In this document: positions 1 through 9,933 of the stretch, piece by piece
Layout of the letters: the number at the start of each line of letters is the position of its first letter
Position numbering within the stretch: position 1 is the stretch's first letter
Source of the DNA: Scilla litardierei
Lineage: Eukaryota; Streptophyta; Magnoliopsida; Asparagales; Asparagaceae
Reading direction: 5' to 3'
DNA length: 64,000 bases
NCBI GenBank assembly: GCA_030789695.1
Contig: CM061132.1
Location: 25,949,858 to 26,013,857 of the forward strand
Notes under the pieces: generated by a model
What the model was told of the DNA's origin: nothing
Databases searched by the model: none
Seen by the model: only the letters and a program-made list of their open reading frames with translations
Made by a program: the position numbers and the translations under genes

Positions 1-589
1 ATAACTTTGTGGAAGGAGAGCCCTGATTTTTTTGTTTTTTTATCTTTTTTGCTGAAAGGAGAGCTCTTGGTTGTCAAGCTCATCCTCCTTGAAGTTGATG
101 CCAAACTAGTATGAAGATATTGCAAACAGAGATAGCTTCTTTATGTTATTCTAGCAATTTGTATTTTGCAAGGATATTTCGTTTCGACATTGGAATTGAC
201 TGCAGTGTTTAAAAGTTAAACTTTCAGAATCCAATGAAACGAGTTACAAATTGTGGCATCAATAACTTTAAAATTTCAATAAAGCTAATATTAATCCGAC
301 CCGAATTGTATCCGATCCGAAATTCTAATCATCCGAATTTTCAGATTAACTTTTTTTATTAGTGGATGCGGATCAGATTTTTCATCATCCAATTCAATTG
401 GATCGGATGGTGGATTGAGGCATAATCCGATCCGAATATTCGGATGCCCACCCCTAATATTCATAATTCATTTCTCAGTATATTATCAGGCATGAATAAA
501 CTTCATAACATATACTATCTGGCATGAAATCTGGGATAATTTTATACTTATTTTCGTAAGCACTCGCTTAATATTTATAAGACTCATGT
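1..589. other. Left flank, no recognisable gene
   Basis: No coding region is supported here. The stretch is AT-rich and contains a MITE-like patch (285-462). It may be upstream leader of element A, because sequence from about 590 aligns with the leader of element B, but I see no convincing similarity before that point. If A's leader is as long as B's (about 2.1 kb), A's 5' LTR lies outside the window. Confidence 0.5.
285..462. repeat. MITE-like remnant with inverted ATCCGATCCGAA words
   Basis: The words ATCCGATCCGAA (two copies), TTGGATCGGAT and ATTCGGAT recur in both orientations over about 170 bp, so the patch can fold on itself. The right edge reads GGATGCCCACCCCTAAT; its complement, ATTAGGGGTGGGCATCC, resembles ends common in plant hAT-type MITEs. 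I do not see the matching left end or a clear 8-bp duplication, so this is at best a truncated copy. Confidence 0.3.
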
Positions 590-1111
590 GACCGCTTTGC
601 CTTTAGTTATCTAACCTAACAGTGCATAATGTCACTCAGTGGTCCAATTAATTATTAAGTATAAAATACTTAAAAATTTATATATCCTGTGAATCTACAG
701 TAGCTGTGATATGATTATGAAATGTGATGAACATGTTTCTGGGCAAAATTTGCATAAGTGGCTACATTGTGGTTTTGGATCGGCCTTTTTAAGTCCAGCA
801 TTTATTTTTCCCACATTTTTCTTTTCTTTTTGAGAGAAATTGTAGTGAGGAATATATATAATGCCCAAGATCGATAGCCATTTACATGGAGGCAGAGGCC
901 ACCCCCTGATGAAGAAGAAGCTTTATGTGACCCATGTGATATCCAAAGTTGTATTTGCTTTTTCATTTTTGTAAAAGGAACTGTATAATTGAACTTTGGA
1001 CGTTATTCTTTTGTGGTGACTAGCCGATCCACACAATTAGCTTATCTATTTTAAATTGCCTCTGCATGATATAATTTTTAGTACTATTAATTCATGCAAA
1101 ATTGTACTTTT
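590..1111 (+). other. Element A leader, cut by element B
   Basis: This block is a diverged copy of B's leader at about 2736-3416. Shared landmarks in the same order are GACCGCT near 590/2736, GGATCGGCC near 779/2929, a TTTGAGAGAA tract, CCAAAGTTGTATTT near 950/3258, GAACTTTGGAC, AGCCGATCC and AATTCATGC. The block ends at the left copy of the CTTTT duplication (1107-1111). The continuation is at 8437, eight bases before A's gag ATG. Confidence 0.75.
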
Positions 1112-1327
1112 TGTTATGAATGAGGGAGGCCTTTGGCCTCCCCTCCTTCATTACCCATTCATTAGGCCCCCATTACTTAGAGTAATGGGGACCCTTGATC
1201 TCCTAGAGGCTTTTGGCCTCCCCACTATGAGATATATAAATAGAGCACCATGGCTCTTAGCAATGGTGACTTATTCTTAGCAATGAAATTCTCTCTCTCT
1301 CTCTCTTGAGTTCATTATCATACAACA
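1112..1327 (+). repeat. Element B 5' LTR
   Basis: The repeat starts TGTTATGAATG and ends ATACAACA and matches 8218-8431. It holds a perfect hairpin GGGAGGCC-TTT-GGCCTCCC (1124-1142), a second CCCCATTACT-TAG-AGTAATGGGG (1168-1190), a third GAGGC/GCCTC (1206-1220), a TATA box TATATAAATA (1233-1242) and a CT microsatellite near the end. The TATA box suggests transcription starts near 1265-1275. Confidence 0.95.
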
Positions 1328-1340
1328 CGTTATCAGCTCG
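1328..1340 (+). other. Element B primer-binding site candidate
   Basis: CGTTATCAGCTCG directly follows the LTR. TTATCAGC at this position is common in plant Copia elements with short LTRs and is usually read as an initiator-methionine tRNA site. The match to the canonical TGGTATCAGAGC is only partial. Confidence 0.5.
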
Positions 1341-3420
1341 TTTGCTCTAAAATTCTTTGAGCTTTTCATCCCGTCTCCCCTCAAAAATTAAACCCGTACG
1401 CGCAAATGAATCTATTGTTGCGGCGAAGCTCTGCGGAAATTTTTCTTTGGAGCGTATCGGGAGCAGAACTATCTACGGATTTTTATTATCACGATCTTCC
1501 CTAGATCTTTGATATAGAGGTAATTTCTTTTCGATCACGTAGATACCTACAAAATATAGTAAGCTATGATTTTACAATGCTTCTTTTTATAGGCTTGTAT
1601 AAATCTGCACTATTTTGTTTAATATCAAAATTTTTTTTTAAAAAAAAATTGAGCAGCTCACGGAAATTTCCCTTAATTAGCCATGGCTCTGACTGTAAAA
1701 GTTGACGACGAGACATGCATATATCTGCTTGATGTCAATGCATCTATGTTGAATCTGTTCGGCATTTGAATTAATTTAACAGTTCGCAGTTAAGAGAAAT
1801 AGACCATGACATTTACAGAATGGGAAAGGGTTTCATGTAGTCAACCCCAAATTTTGAAACAGAGGCCTTATTTCTGCTGATGTTGTTATTGTTTACTAAA
1901 AACAATTTATGCTTTAAAAGGAATTGTCATATGACCGAGACAAGAGAAAGAAAAAAAACAAATTGAAATTTATATAAAAAAAAATCAGTATGGAAGGGGG
2001 CCATGGGTACCATTTATTGGGAAGCCATGACTTGTATGAGCCATGTAACTACCATCTCCTTTCTGCTATCTTTTTTCTTCATACTTTTAATCATTTATCA
2101 ACTGCACACTCATAAGCTACAATAGATGTGGCCATGACAATCATATAACTTGCAGGCTATGTGACCATGCATGTATTAAGTCATACTATTTATGCAGTGC
2201 CCATCTCATGTATGCAGTAAACAAAATATAGTACTCGGCTCCTTTTAGCTAAGTATTTGGATCCTGCCGGCTGCAGCCATTAATTTCTTAATATTACCCT
2301 AAATCCACAACAGTCACCCAACCGAGTCTCCCTATTCATGAAGGCAAGAATTATTTATAGCAGGCAGACAGGTTAATTACCACATGATATCATGCTGGTA
2401 CATGGTCAATATTTAGGGTTCTTGAGGATTATTTGTATTCCCTAATCCAATAGTAGACTTAATTTAATTAAAATTGAGAGTTGGGCCTGCAGCCCATTTG
2501 TGACTATCAAATATTTTAATTGGGCCTGCAGCCCCTATTACCTAACGGTATATATTTTAGCATACTATATAATGGCCTTATGCCAATTCCTTAACGGGAC
2601 TCTCCCCTAAGTAAAATCAAAAATAATTTATATATTCCATGTTGACAAATTGTTTTAAACATCCCTCTTGCATATTATAATCTATGGTTTACTAGGACTC
2701 TATTTTTCAAAATATAATTATCTTAAAGATCCTGAGACCGCTCTGCCGTTAGTCAACTAACCTAACGGTGTATGACGTTTCCACGTGGTCTACAAGATAT
2801 TTATATTTTCTAGTTTCCCTTACCATATGTTTTGCTTGAGATATATGCGTGGTTGTTTACTTTTATGCCCGTAGCATATTTAGAACTGTGTGGATGTTTA
2901 AATCAGTAAAAATGTGTTTTTCGGGATCGGCCATTGTATACCTATTTACTTTCCTTGCACTTTTATTTTCTTTTGAGAGAATTTGTAAGTGAGGAAATTT
3001 GTATTTAAAAGCCAAAGCTCGATGCAACAGCACATAGAATTGATGAAAACTCCTTCAATGGATCATGATGTCGGTCAATGTGCTTGGCTAAGTTTGCTGG
3101 ACCAACCTAGCTTGACCGGGTAACAAGTGGTCCTGGCTTAGTCAATTCCCTGGCCGCGTCCGCTGGACCGCAAGGAGTCGATTCATGACTGTGTAAGCCA
3201 AAGCTCGATGCAACAGCATATGAAGACGGAGATATAGGGACCCAGTTCAGTTTGGGTTTCCAAAGTTGTATTTTTTTTTCTATTATGGACTTTAAACGAA
3301 CTTTGGACTGTGTACTATTTTGGGTATCTGGCCGATCCCCGCATTTTTACTTGTTTATTTCTTTATGCATGAATTTTTGAATTTTAATTAATTCATGCTC
3401 ATTTTAAAATACGTAGATAA
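1341..3420 (+). other. Element B long untranslated leader
   Basis: About 2.1 kb between PBS and gag with no supported ORF, unusually long for an element with 0.2-kb LTRs. It holds a T9A9 palindrome (1631-1648), two copies of TTGGGCCTGCAGCCC (near 2482 and 2519), and a direct repeat AAGCCAAAGCTCGATGCAAC at 3009 and again at 3195. The last 700 bp match the leader of element A, so the leader is an inherited family feature. Confidence 0.75.
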
Positions 3421-4434
3421 ATGGCAAAATTGGCAAGCGTCGATTTCGAGGTCCTCGATTCTGCAGGGACAAATTACCTGAGTTGGCGAGTGGACCTGAA
3501 GTTCCACTTGCGTTCAATGGCCCTTCTTGGGTCCATTTTGGCTCCTTCCTCGGCCCCAGCAGCGGCCGAAGCTTCTGCTACAGCTAGCAGCAGCCCCACA
3601 ACCACTGTATCCGATGTAGATAAGGCGAAAACCATAATCTACATTAGGAAGCATATAGATCGGACCTTAAAGGCCGAATACTTAACGGTTGAGGACCCGA
3701 AGGACCTGTGGACAGCACTGGAAGCACGGTATAAACATCAAATTGATGTTATATTACCCCGTGCCAGTTATGAGTGGGAAAACCTCAGACTTCAGGACTA
3801 TAAGTCCGTCGCTGAGTATAATTCTGCACTTCATAACATCACCTCACGCCTGAAGTTGTGCGGTGAAGAAGTGACAGAACAGCGCATGTTGGAAAAAACA
3901 TTTACCTCGTTTCACGAGAAAGATGCAATCCTCATGCAACAGTATCGTGAATGCAACTTCACGAGATTCTCCGATCTGATCTCATGCCTACTTAGAGCAA
4001 AGCAGAATCGAGATTTACTGCTAGCAACTCATAACTTACGTCCAGCTGGCACTGCCCCTATCTCTGAAGCCCACCACGTTTCTCCCCAGAAGTGGAAAAA
4101 CAAGAGGAAGACTAAAAATACTAAAGGGAAAGCGGTAATGAAGCAACCAAGAGGTGCAGCTCCCCAGACAAACAAAAACAATAAAGGGAAAAGAAACTTC
4201 ACTTGGAAGCGAAAGGACACCAAGCACGTGTCACTTCCAAAGAAGACCTGGGAGGACAAATGCCATAGATGCGGCATGACTGGCCATTGGTCCAGAAACT
4301 GCCGCACTCCTCGCCACCTACATGATCTATACCAGGCGAGCCAGAAGTCTCGACCTGAAACAAACTTGGCAGGTGTACAGCCGCCAACAGTCTTTACTGC
4401 TAAAGACTTCAAGAACGACGATCTGCTAGATTGA
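3421..4434 (+). CDS. gag: Element B Gag polyprotein (Copia, zinc knuckle)
   Basis: Gag forms the cytoplasmic virus-like particle that packages element RNA. The 337-residue ORF is uninterrupted. The N-terminal two-thirds is a Copia-type capsid region (UBN2-like) with LTVEDPKDLWTALEARYKH near residue 90 and YEWENLRLQDYKSVAEYNSA near 120. A basic Lys/Arg-rich linker (about 215-270) precedes one CCHC knuckle, CHRCGMTGHWSRNC, at about 281-294. The ATG in GATAAATGGCAAAA is supported by the same context at A's gag start (8444). It ends in TGA, 130 bp before pol, so Gag and Pol are separate ORFs in different frames. Confidence 0.92.
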   Translation: MAKLASVDFEVLDSAGTNYLSWRVDLKFHLRSMALLGSILAPSSAPAAAEASATASSSPTTTVSDVDKAKTIIYIRKHIDRTLKAEYLTVEDPKDLWTALEARYKHQIDVILPRASYEWENLRLQDYKSVAEYNSALHNITSRLKLCGEEVTEQRMLEKTFTSFHEKDAILMQQYRECNFTRFSDLISCLLRAKQNRDLLLATHNLRPAGTAPISEAHHVSPQKWKNKRKTKNTKGKAVMKQPRGAAPQTNKNNKGKRNFTWKRKDTKHVSLPKKTWEDKCHRCGMTGHWSRNCRTPRHLHDLYQASQKSRPETNLAGVQPPTVFTAKDFKNDDLLD

Positions 4435-4564
4435 GCATCATCATTTATCTATGCATTTAGAATTCGATGTATCTTCATCTGTTATTTGCTTTAGTGCGGA
4501 CTTTTATTTATGAATGTTGTCTACATTTTCCCTCAAATAAAATTTCTTTTTTTGGCTTATATAG
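4435..4564 (+). other. Element B gag-pol spacer with acceptor-like end
   Basis: This 130-bp AT-rich non-coding spacer separates gag from pol. Its end is pyrimidine-rich and finishes TTGGCTTATATAG immediately before the pol ATG, which looks like a 3' splice acceptor. I do not see a strong in-frame donor in gag, so whether pol is made by splicing, reinitiation or another route is open. Confidence 0.4.
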
Positions 4565-7500
4565 ATGATGTCTGAGTGCCTAGTGGACAGTGCCTCGACG
4601 CACACATTCCTTCGCGATCATTGCTATTTTAATAGCTTAAACAAATATGACGGTCCTGTTATCACAATTTCAGGACTATCCCAAATAATCGAAGAAACTG
4701 GTGAAGCAATTATATTGCTCCCAAATAACACAAGACTTCAAATTAATAATGCATTATTCTCTCCTATATCAAACAGAAATCTCGTAAGTTTCAAGGATTT
4801 CCGTTTAAACGGATATCACTTAGAGACCAGGGATAAAAATAAGGTTGAATATCTAATTGTAACTCGTCAAAAAGATGACCGGAAGATCATCTGCGAGCGA
4901 TTCAAGGGACTCTCGTCGGGTCTATACCAAACATACATTCAACCAGTAGAAGCCAATATGATTGAACACCAGACGTGCCAATCACTACCAGAATTCCAAC
5001 TCTGGCACAATAGACTTGGTCACCCTGGAACAGCAATGATGCGCCGCATCATCACTGAATCCCGTGGACACAAATTGAAGAACCTGAAGATTCTTCAAAA
5101 GGGTGAATTTCCATGTCTCCCTTATTTTAAGGGAAAACTAATAACGAGACCATCCCTCCTGAAAGTGGGATTAGAGTCTCCTGGCTTCCTTGAGAGAATT
5201 CATGGTGACATTTGCGGGCCTATTCACCCCGCAAGTGGCCCATTTCGGTACTTCATGGTACTGATTGATGCATCAACCAAATGGTCTTATGTGTGCCTCT
5301 TGTCCACCCGCAACCTAGCTTTTCCAAAGCTATTGGCACAAATAATAAGGTTGCGTGCTCATTTCTCCGATAACCATATCAAGAAACTACGTCTTGATAA
5401 TGCGGGAGAATTTACTCATAAGTCTTCGAAGACTATTGCCGGGCAACATGTATTGAAGTTGAACATCCGGTAGCACATGTTCACACCCAAAACGGATTAG
5501 TTGAGGCTCTTATAAAGAGACTCCAATGGATTACACGTCCATTGCTTATGCAATCCCAGTTGCCTATGGATGCTTGGGGGCATGCTATTTTACATGACAC
5601 ATCACTTATTAGGATAAGACCCTCTGGAGGTCACACTTTATCCCCGATGCAACTAGCATATGGCGCACCTCCGGATATCTCTCATTTGAGAGTGTTTGGT
5701 TGTGCGGTATATGTCCCAATAGCACCACCGCAGAGGACCAAAATGGGTCCTCAGCGTCGTCTAGGTATATATATTGGGTTTGATTCGCCCTCTATTATCA
5801 GATACCTTGAACCCCTGACGGGTGACGCATTCAAGGCACGTTTTGCAGACTGTGAATTTAATGAGAAATTTTTTCCAAAACTGGGCACACAGTCTAAGAA
5901 GCCAGAAGCTTCTGAGACCATTAGTTGGGACCAGAAGTCTTTGTCCCTATATGATCCGCGTACTAATCTGTGTGAAGATGAGATCCTGAAGATCCTTCAC
6001 ATCCAGAATACAGTACATCTTTTACCGGATAAATTCACGGACAACCAGAAGAATGTCAGTTCACACGTCCCTGCTGCCAATACGCCAGCTAGGATTGACA
6101 TCCCCATAGATGGATGCAGCCCACCGGCAGCAGAATTGGTTGTACCTCAAATGAAAAGATGACGCCCACCAGGTTCAAAAGATAAAGTTCCTCGAAAGAG
6201 GAAGACTCCTGGCGATACTAAGATTATCCCTCCACAAGATGCTGAGCTCAGACCAGCTACTTCTCCCCTCCTGATTTTCCCAGCAGAGGAAACAATAGGA
6301 GAAACATCATTAAATTTTGTACGTACTGGAGAAGTACTGGACAGAAATAGCATAGTCGTCGACGACGATTTTGCGTTCGATATTGCCGTTCACGTCACTG
6401 AATATGACGATGACGTCGAACCACGATCTCTAGCGGAATGTAAACGCAGAGATGATTGGCCAAAGTGGGACGAGGCAATAAGAGTAGAGCTGGACTCACT
6501 CTTGAAACGCAAAGTCTTTGGACCAGTAGTCCAAACACCAGTAGGTGTAAAACCTGTGGGATATAAGTGGGTTTTCATAAGAAAAAGAGATGAAAATAAT
6601 GTGATCGTTCGCTATAAGGCACGCCTTGTAGCCCAGGGATTTTCCCAAAGACCGGGGATTGATTACGAAGATACGTATTCCCCGGTCATGGATTCGATCA
6701 CCTTCCGATTTTTAATCAGCCTAACTTCTCTGGAAAGCCTAGAAATGCAGCTCATGGACGTTGTGACTGCATATCTATATGGCGATATAGATAAAAATAT
6801 CTATATGAGACTTCCTGATGGGTTTAATCTACCCCCAGAGATGAAAGAGATACCTCGGGACGTATTCTCTGTAAGGCTACATAGATCATTATATGGTCTA
6901 AAACAATCGGGCAAGATGTGGTATAACAGACTAAGTGATTTTCTTGCACAGCAAGGATTCACGAATAACGAAGTCTGCCCGTGTATCTTTATCAAAAGAA
7001 CGGGAACAGGATTTGTCATCATAGCTGTATATGTAGATGACTTAAATCTCATAGGATCTCCTGCAGAGATCAAAGAGATATCTGAAAGCCTTAAACATAC
7101 TTTTGAAATGAAAGACCTAGGCAAAACAAAGTATTGTCTTGGCTTACAGATAGAACACCTAAGAGGTGGAATCCTATTACACCAATCTAATTATACAAAG
7201 AAACTTCTACGCAAGTTTCATATGGATAAATGTCATCCTTTAGGTACTCCTATGGTCGTAAGATCACTAGATGTACATAAGGACCCCTTCCGGCCACTGG
7301 AAGAGGGGGAGGAGATACTGGGTCCTGAAGTACCCTACCTCAGTGCCATTGGAGCACTTCTATATCTGGCTAACTGTACGCGTCCCGATATAGTGTTTAC
7401 AGTTAATCTACTAGCCAGACATAGTGCTGCGCCCACAAAGCGCCACTGGAACGGAGTAAAGCATCTTCTGCGATACCTTCAGGGTTCCAGTGATCTTGGA

Positions 7501-8034
7501 CTTTACTACCAGAGAGGTGCCTCACCCAAATTGTTTGGTTATGCTGATGCAGGTTATCTCTCTGATCCGCACACGGCAAAATCTCAAACAGGTTTTGTAT
7601 TTACCTACGGAGGTACTGCTATCTCTTGGAGATCGGTAAAACAAACCACTACTGCTACATCTTCCAACCATGCAGAGCTCATCGCGATCCATGAGGCGAG
7701 CAGAGAATGTTTTTGGCTACGCTCCGTCGTCCAACACATCCTCCAATCCACTGGCCTGAAGACCAGTGATCTGGAGCCTACTGCCCTATTCGAAGACAAC
7801 GCCGCATGCATTGCTCAGCTTCAGAAGGGCTACATCAAAGGCGACAGGACAAAACACATTTCTCCCAAGTTTTTCTGGACGCACGAGCAGAAGAACGACA
7901 AGCAGATTGAAGTTCGACAGATCCAGTCATGCAACAACTTAGCTGATCTTTTTACTAAGGCATTGCCTAAATGTACTTTTGTAAAGCTTGTAAAGAACAT
8001 TGGTATGCGACAGTTGAAAGACCTGCAAGCCTGA
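4565..8034 (+). pseudogene. pol: Element B Pol: protease, integrase, RT, RNase H (two lesions)
   Basis: Pol cuts the polyprotein, copies the RNA and inserts the DNA. Domains in order: protease with VDSASTHT (the common DSG is DSA); pre-integrase with LWHNRLGHPG; integrase with GDICGPIHP, LRLDNAGEF and a downstream glutamate; RT with YKWVFIRKR, ARLVAQGF and the catalytic VYVDD; RNase H with YADAGY, EDNAACIAQL and GDRTKHIS. The frame changes near 5418 (net loss of one base), and a TGA at 6160-6162 interrupts the integrase-RT linker, where CGA would restore Arg. In the zinc-binding part of integrase the second Cys of the usual pair is Tyr (CLPY). Without these lesions the product would be about 1,150 residues. 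It is non-functional as read but recently so. Confidence 0.9.
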
Positions 8035-8080
8035 AGCTTGTACGGATCAGAGGGAGTAACATGTGGGTTGCACTCTTTTT

Positions 8081-8124
8081 CCTTAAGCTGTTGGGTTTTC
8101 CCACTGGGTTTTCCACAGCTTAGG
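8081..8124 (+). promoter_or_regulatory. Element B conserved 3'-UTR hairpin
   Basis: CCTTAAGCTGT (8081-8091) pairs with ACAGCTTAGG (8115-8124), leaving one bulged T and a 23-base loop containing two GGGTTTTCC-like words. It lies between the pol stop and the polypurine tract and is followed by TTTTAACGAGGCA. A and H keep the same fold with different paired bases, which argues for an RNA structure. Confidence 0.6.
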
Positions 8125-8207
8125 TTTTAACGAGGCAAACACACTTACTCTGGATCCAGAAGTATCCACCCCTTGCCTCAGTAGCTGAGACCGAAGTGAT
8201 GAATGTG

Positions 8208-8217
8208 TAAGGGGGAG
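8208..8217 (+). other. Element B polypurine tract
   Basis: TAAGGGGGAG directly abuts the TG start of the 3' LTR, the expected place for the plus-strand primer. A related purine run precedes A's 3' LTR. Confidence 0.85.
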
Positions 8218-8431
8218 TGTTATGAATGAGGGAGGCCTTTGGCCTCCCCTCCTTCATTACCCATTCATTAGGCCCCCATTACTTAGAGTAATGGGGACCC
8301 TTGGTCTCCTAGAGGCTTTTGGCCTCCCCACTATGAGATATATAAATAGAGCACCATGGCTCTTAGCAGTGGTGACTTATTCTTAGCAATGAAATTCTCT
8401 CTCTCTCTCTTGAGTTCATTATCATACAACA
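8218..8431 (+). repeat. Element B 3' LTR
   Basis: This is a near-identical copy of 1112-1327. The differences I see are one G/A in ACCCTTG(G/A)TCTCC, one in TTAGCA(G/A)TGGTG, and a CT repeat two bases shorter. It is followed by CTTTT (8432-8436), the right copy of the target duplication. Confidence 0.95.
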
Positions 8432-8443
8432 CTTTTTAGATAA

Positions 8444-9415
8444 ATGGCAAAAATCGCAAGTGTTATTTTCAAAATTCTGGAAGCCTCTAAGAAGGACTAC
8501 TTCAGTTGTCAGTTGAATGTCAAATTCCATCTGTGAGCACAATTCCTAAGTGCCACAATTACAAAAGATATCTCTGCGACAGATATAGAAAAAGCAAAGG
8601 CAATAATATATATTCGTCGCCACATGGACAAAACCTTAAAATCTAAATACCTTACGGTCGAAGATCCACTTGAGATGTGGTCTGCCCTTGAGAATATGTA
8701 TAAACATAAAAAATATGTTATCCTCCCAAAGGCCCGCTATGAGTGGGAGAACATGAGACTACAGGACTTTAAGTCCATAGCTGAGTACAACTCAGATCTG
8801 TTCATCATCACCTCACGCCTGATGAAGTGTGGTGAAGAAGTCTCAAACGAACGCATGCTATAAAAGATATACACGTTTTTTCATGAAAAGATGCAATTTT
8901 AATGCACCAACACTGTGAATGAAAGTTTACTAAGTAATTTGAGCTGCTGGCATGCTTCTTAATGGATGAACAGAATAGAGATCTTTTCCTCGCCACTCAT
9001 AACTTGTGTCCTCCTCGCATGGACCCTCTCCTAGAAGTTCACATTTCATCTTCCAACAGAAGAAAAGAAAAGGAAAATTTCAGAAGTGGAGACCAAATAA
9101 AAAGCATGTCAGAGGACAAAGTCACCAGAACAAAAATACAGGGAAGAGGAAGTTCACATGGCGGAGAAGTGAAAATAATAATAAAAATCAGGCATCCCCA
9201 TCTAAGAAGGATTGAGAAGACCAGTGACATCGTTATGGCATGTCAGGACACTGGTCAAGTGTGTACAGAACTCTGCGGCACCTACATGATTTGTACCAAG
9301 GGAGCTTGAAGAAAAAAGCCAAATCAAATTTAGTGGCCAACTACTTTCAAGATCTAGCACAGTTACTGTTGTGGATTTCGAGATTTCGAGCACGATGACT
9401 TGTTCGATTAAATGC
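8444..9415 (+). pseudogene. gag: Element A gag remnant
   Basis: This is a broken relative of B's gag. The start context GATAAATGGCAAAA is the same as B's. The best-preserved part (8624-8863) reads through LTVEDPLEMWSALENMYKHK and YEWENMRLQDFKSIAEYNSD, both close to B. After a premature TAA (8861-8863) the frame shifts several times through the basic linker and a degraded zinc knuckle, where only GMSGHWS is recognisable. The C-terminal RHLHDLYQ-like peptide near 9275-9300 also matches B. It cannot encode a working capsid. Confidence 0.85.
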
Positions 9416-9933
9416 CTTTATCTTAGTTAAATAAATATTGTCATTGAGGGCTTTTCTTTCATAACTATGTATGGCTTTATTTCCATTAAATGAATTAGTT
9501 ATATTCTGCATACAATCATATGCTCTTATGTCCTAGATGGATTGCTCTTGTGACTAGGTACTAAAGTATAATTGTCAAGAGTATTTATTATAACATGTTG
9601 TAAAATGCAATAAAATAGTTATACTTCTATGCACCAAATCATATGAAATGTTTTCCTCACATGCCATAGTTTAAGACAAAATGGTTATGTTTTGCATTAA
9701 AGTATATGTTGCAATTGCTATGCTTGCTATAAGTTGACTAAGTCAAACATACTGTGGATAATTTTTACCATCCACATGATCAGAATGACACATGCTAACA
9801 AAAGCATCCCACTCTAATGATAGTCCTGAAGTACTATCTTGGGACGTCTGATTTAAGGATCAAGCTTTGCAAACATGAAAACTCCTAAACAAAATGTGAG
9901 GATGCCAAGTACTCTCAGAAAACATGGAAAAAG
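9416..9933 (+). other. Element A gag-pol spacer and start of pol, degraded
   Basis: This stretch has no usable frame. By position it corresponds to B's gag-pol spacer and protease; a weak CCTAGATGGATTG near 9532 may mark the protease start. It ends at the left copy of the GAAAT duplication (9934-9938), where element C entered. The sequence resumes at 57196. Confidence 0.5.

Larger units (their letters stand above)
1112..8431 (+). mobile_element. Element B: young, nearly intact Copia retrotransposon
   Basis: B is 7.3 kb with very short LTRs (216 and 214 bp) bounded by TGTTATGAATG and ATACAACA and flanked by a perfect CTTTT duplication (1107-1111 and 8432-8436). Order is LTR, PBS-like site, 2.1-kb leader, gag, protease, integrase, RT, RNase H, polypurine tract, LTR, the Copia order. 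By eye the LTRs differ by two substitutions plus the length of a CT repeat, so insertion was recent. Pol carries one frameshift and one stop. Short LTRs and DSA-type protease suggest an Ivana/Oryco-like lineage; that placement is tentative. Confidence 0.92.

Noticed and set aside
1056..1280. 74-codon frame across the A/B junction
   Set aside because: It spans A's leader and B's LTR, including LTR hairpins, so it is a chance frame created by insertion.
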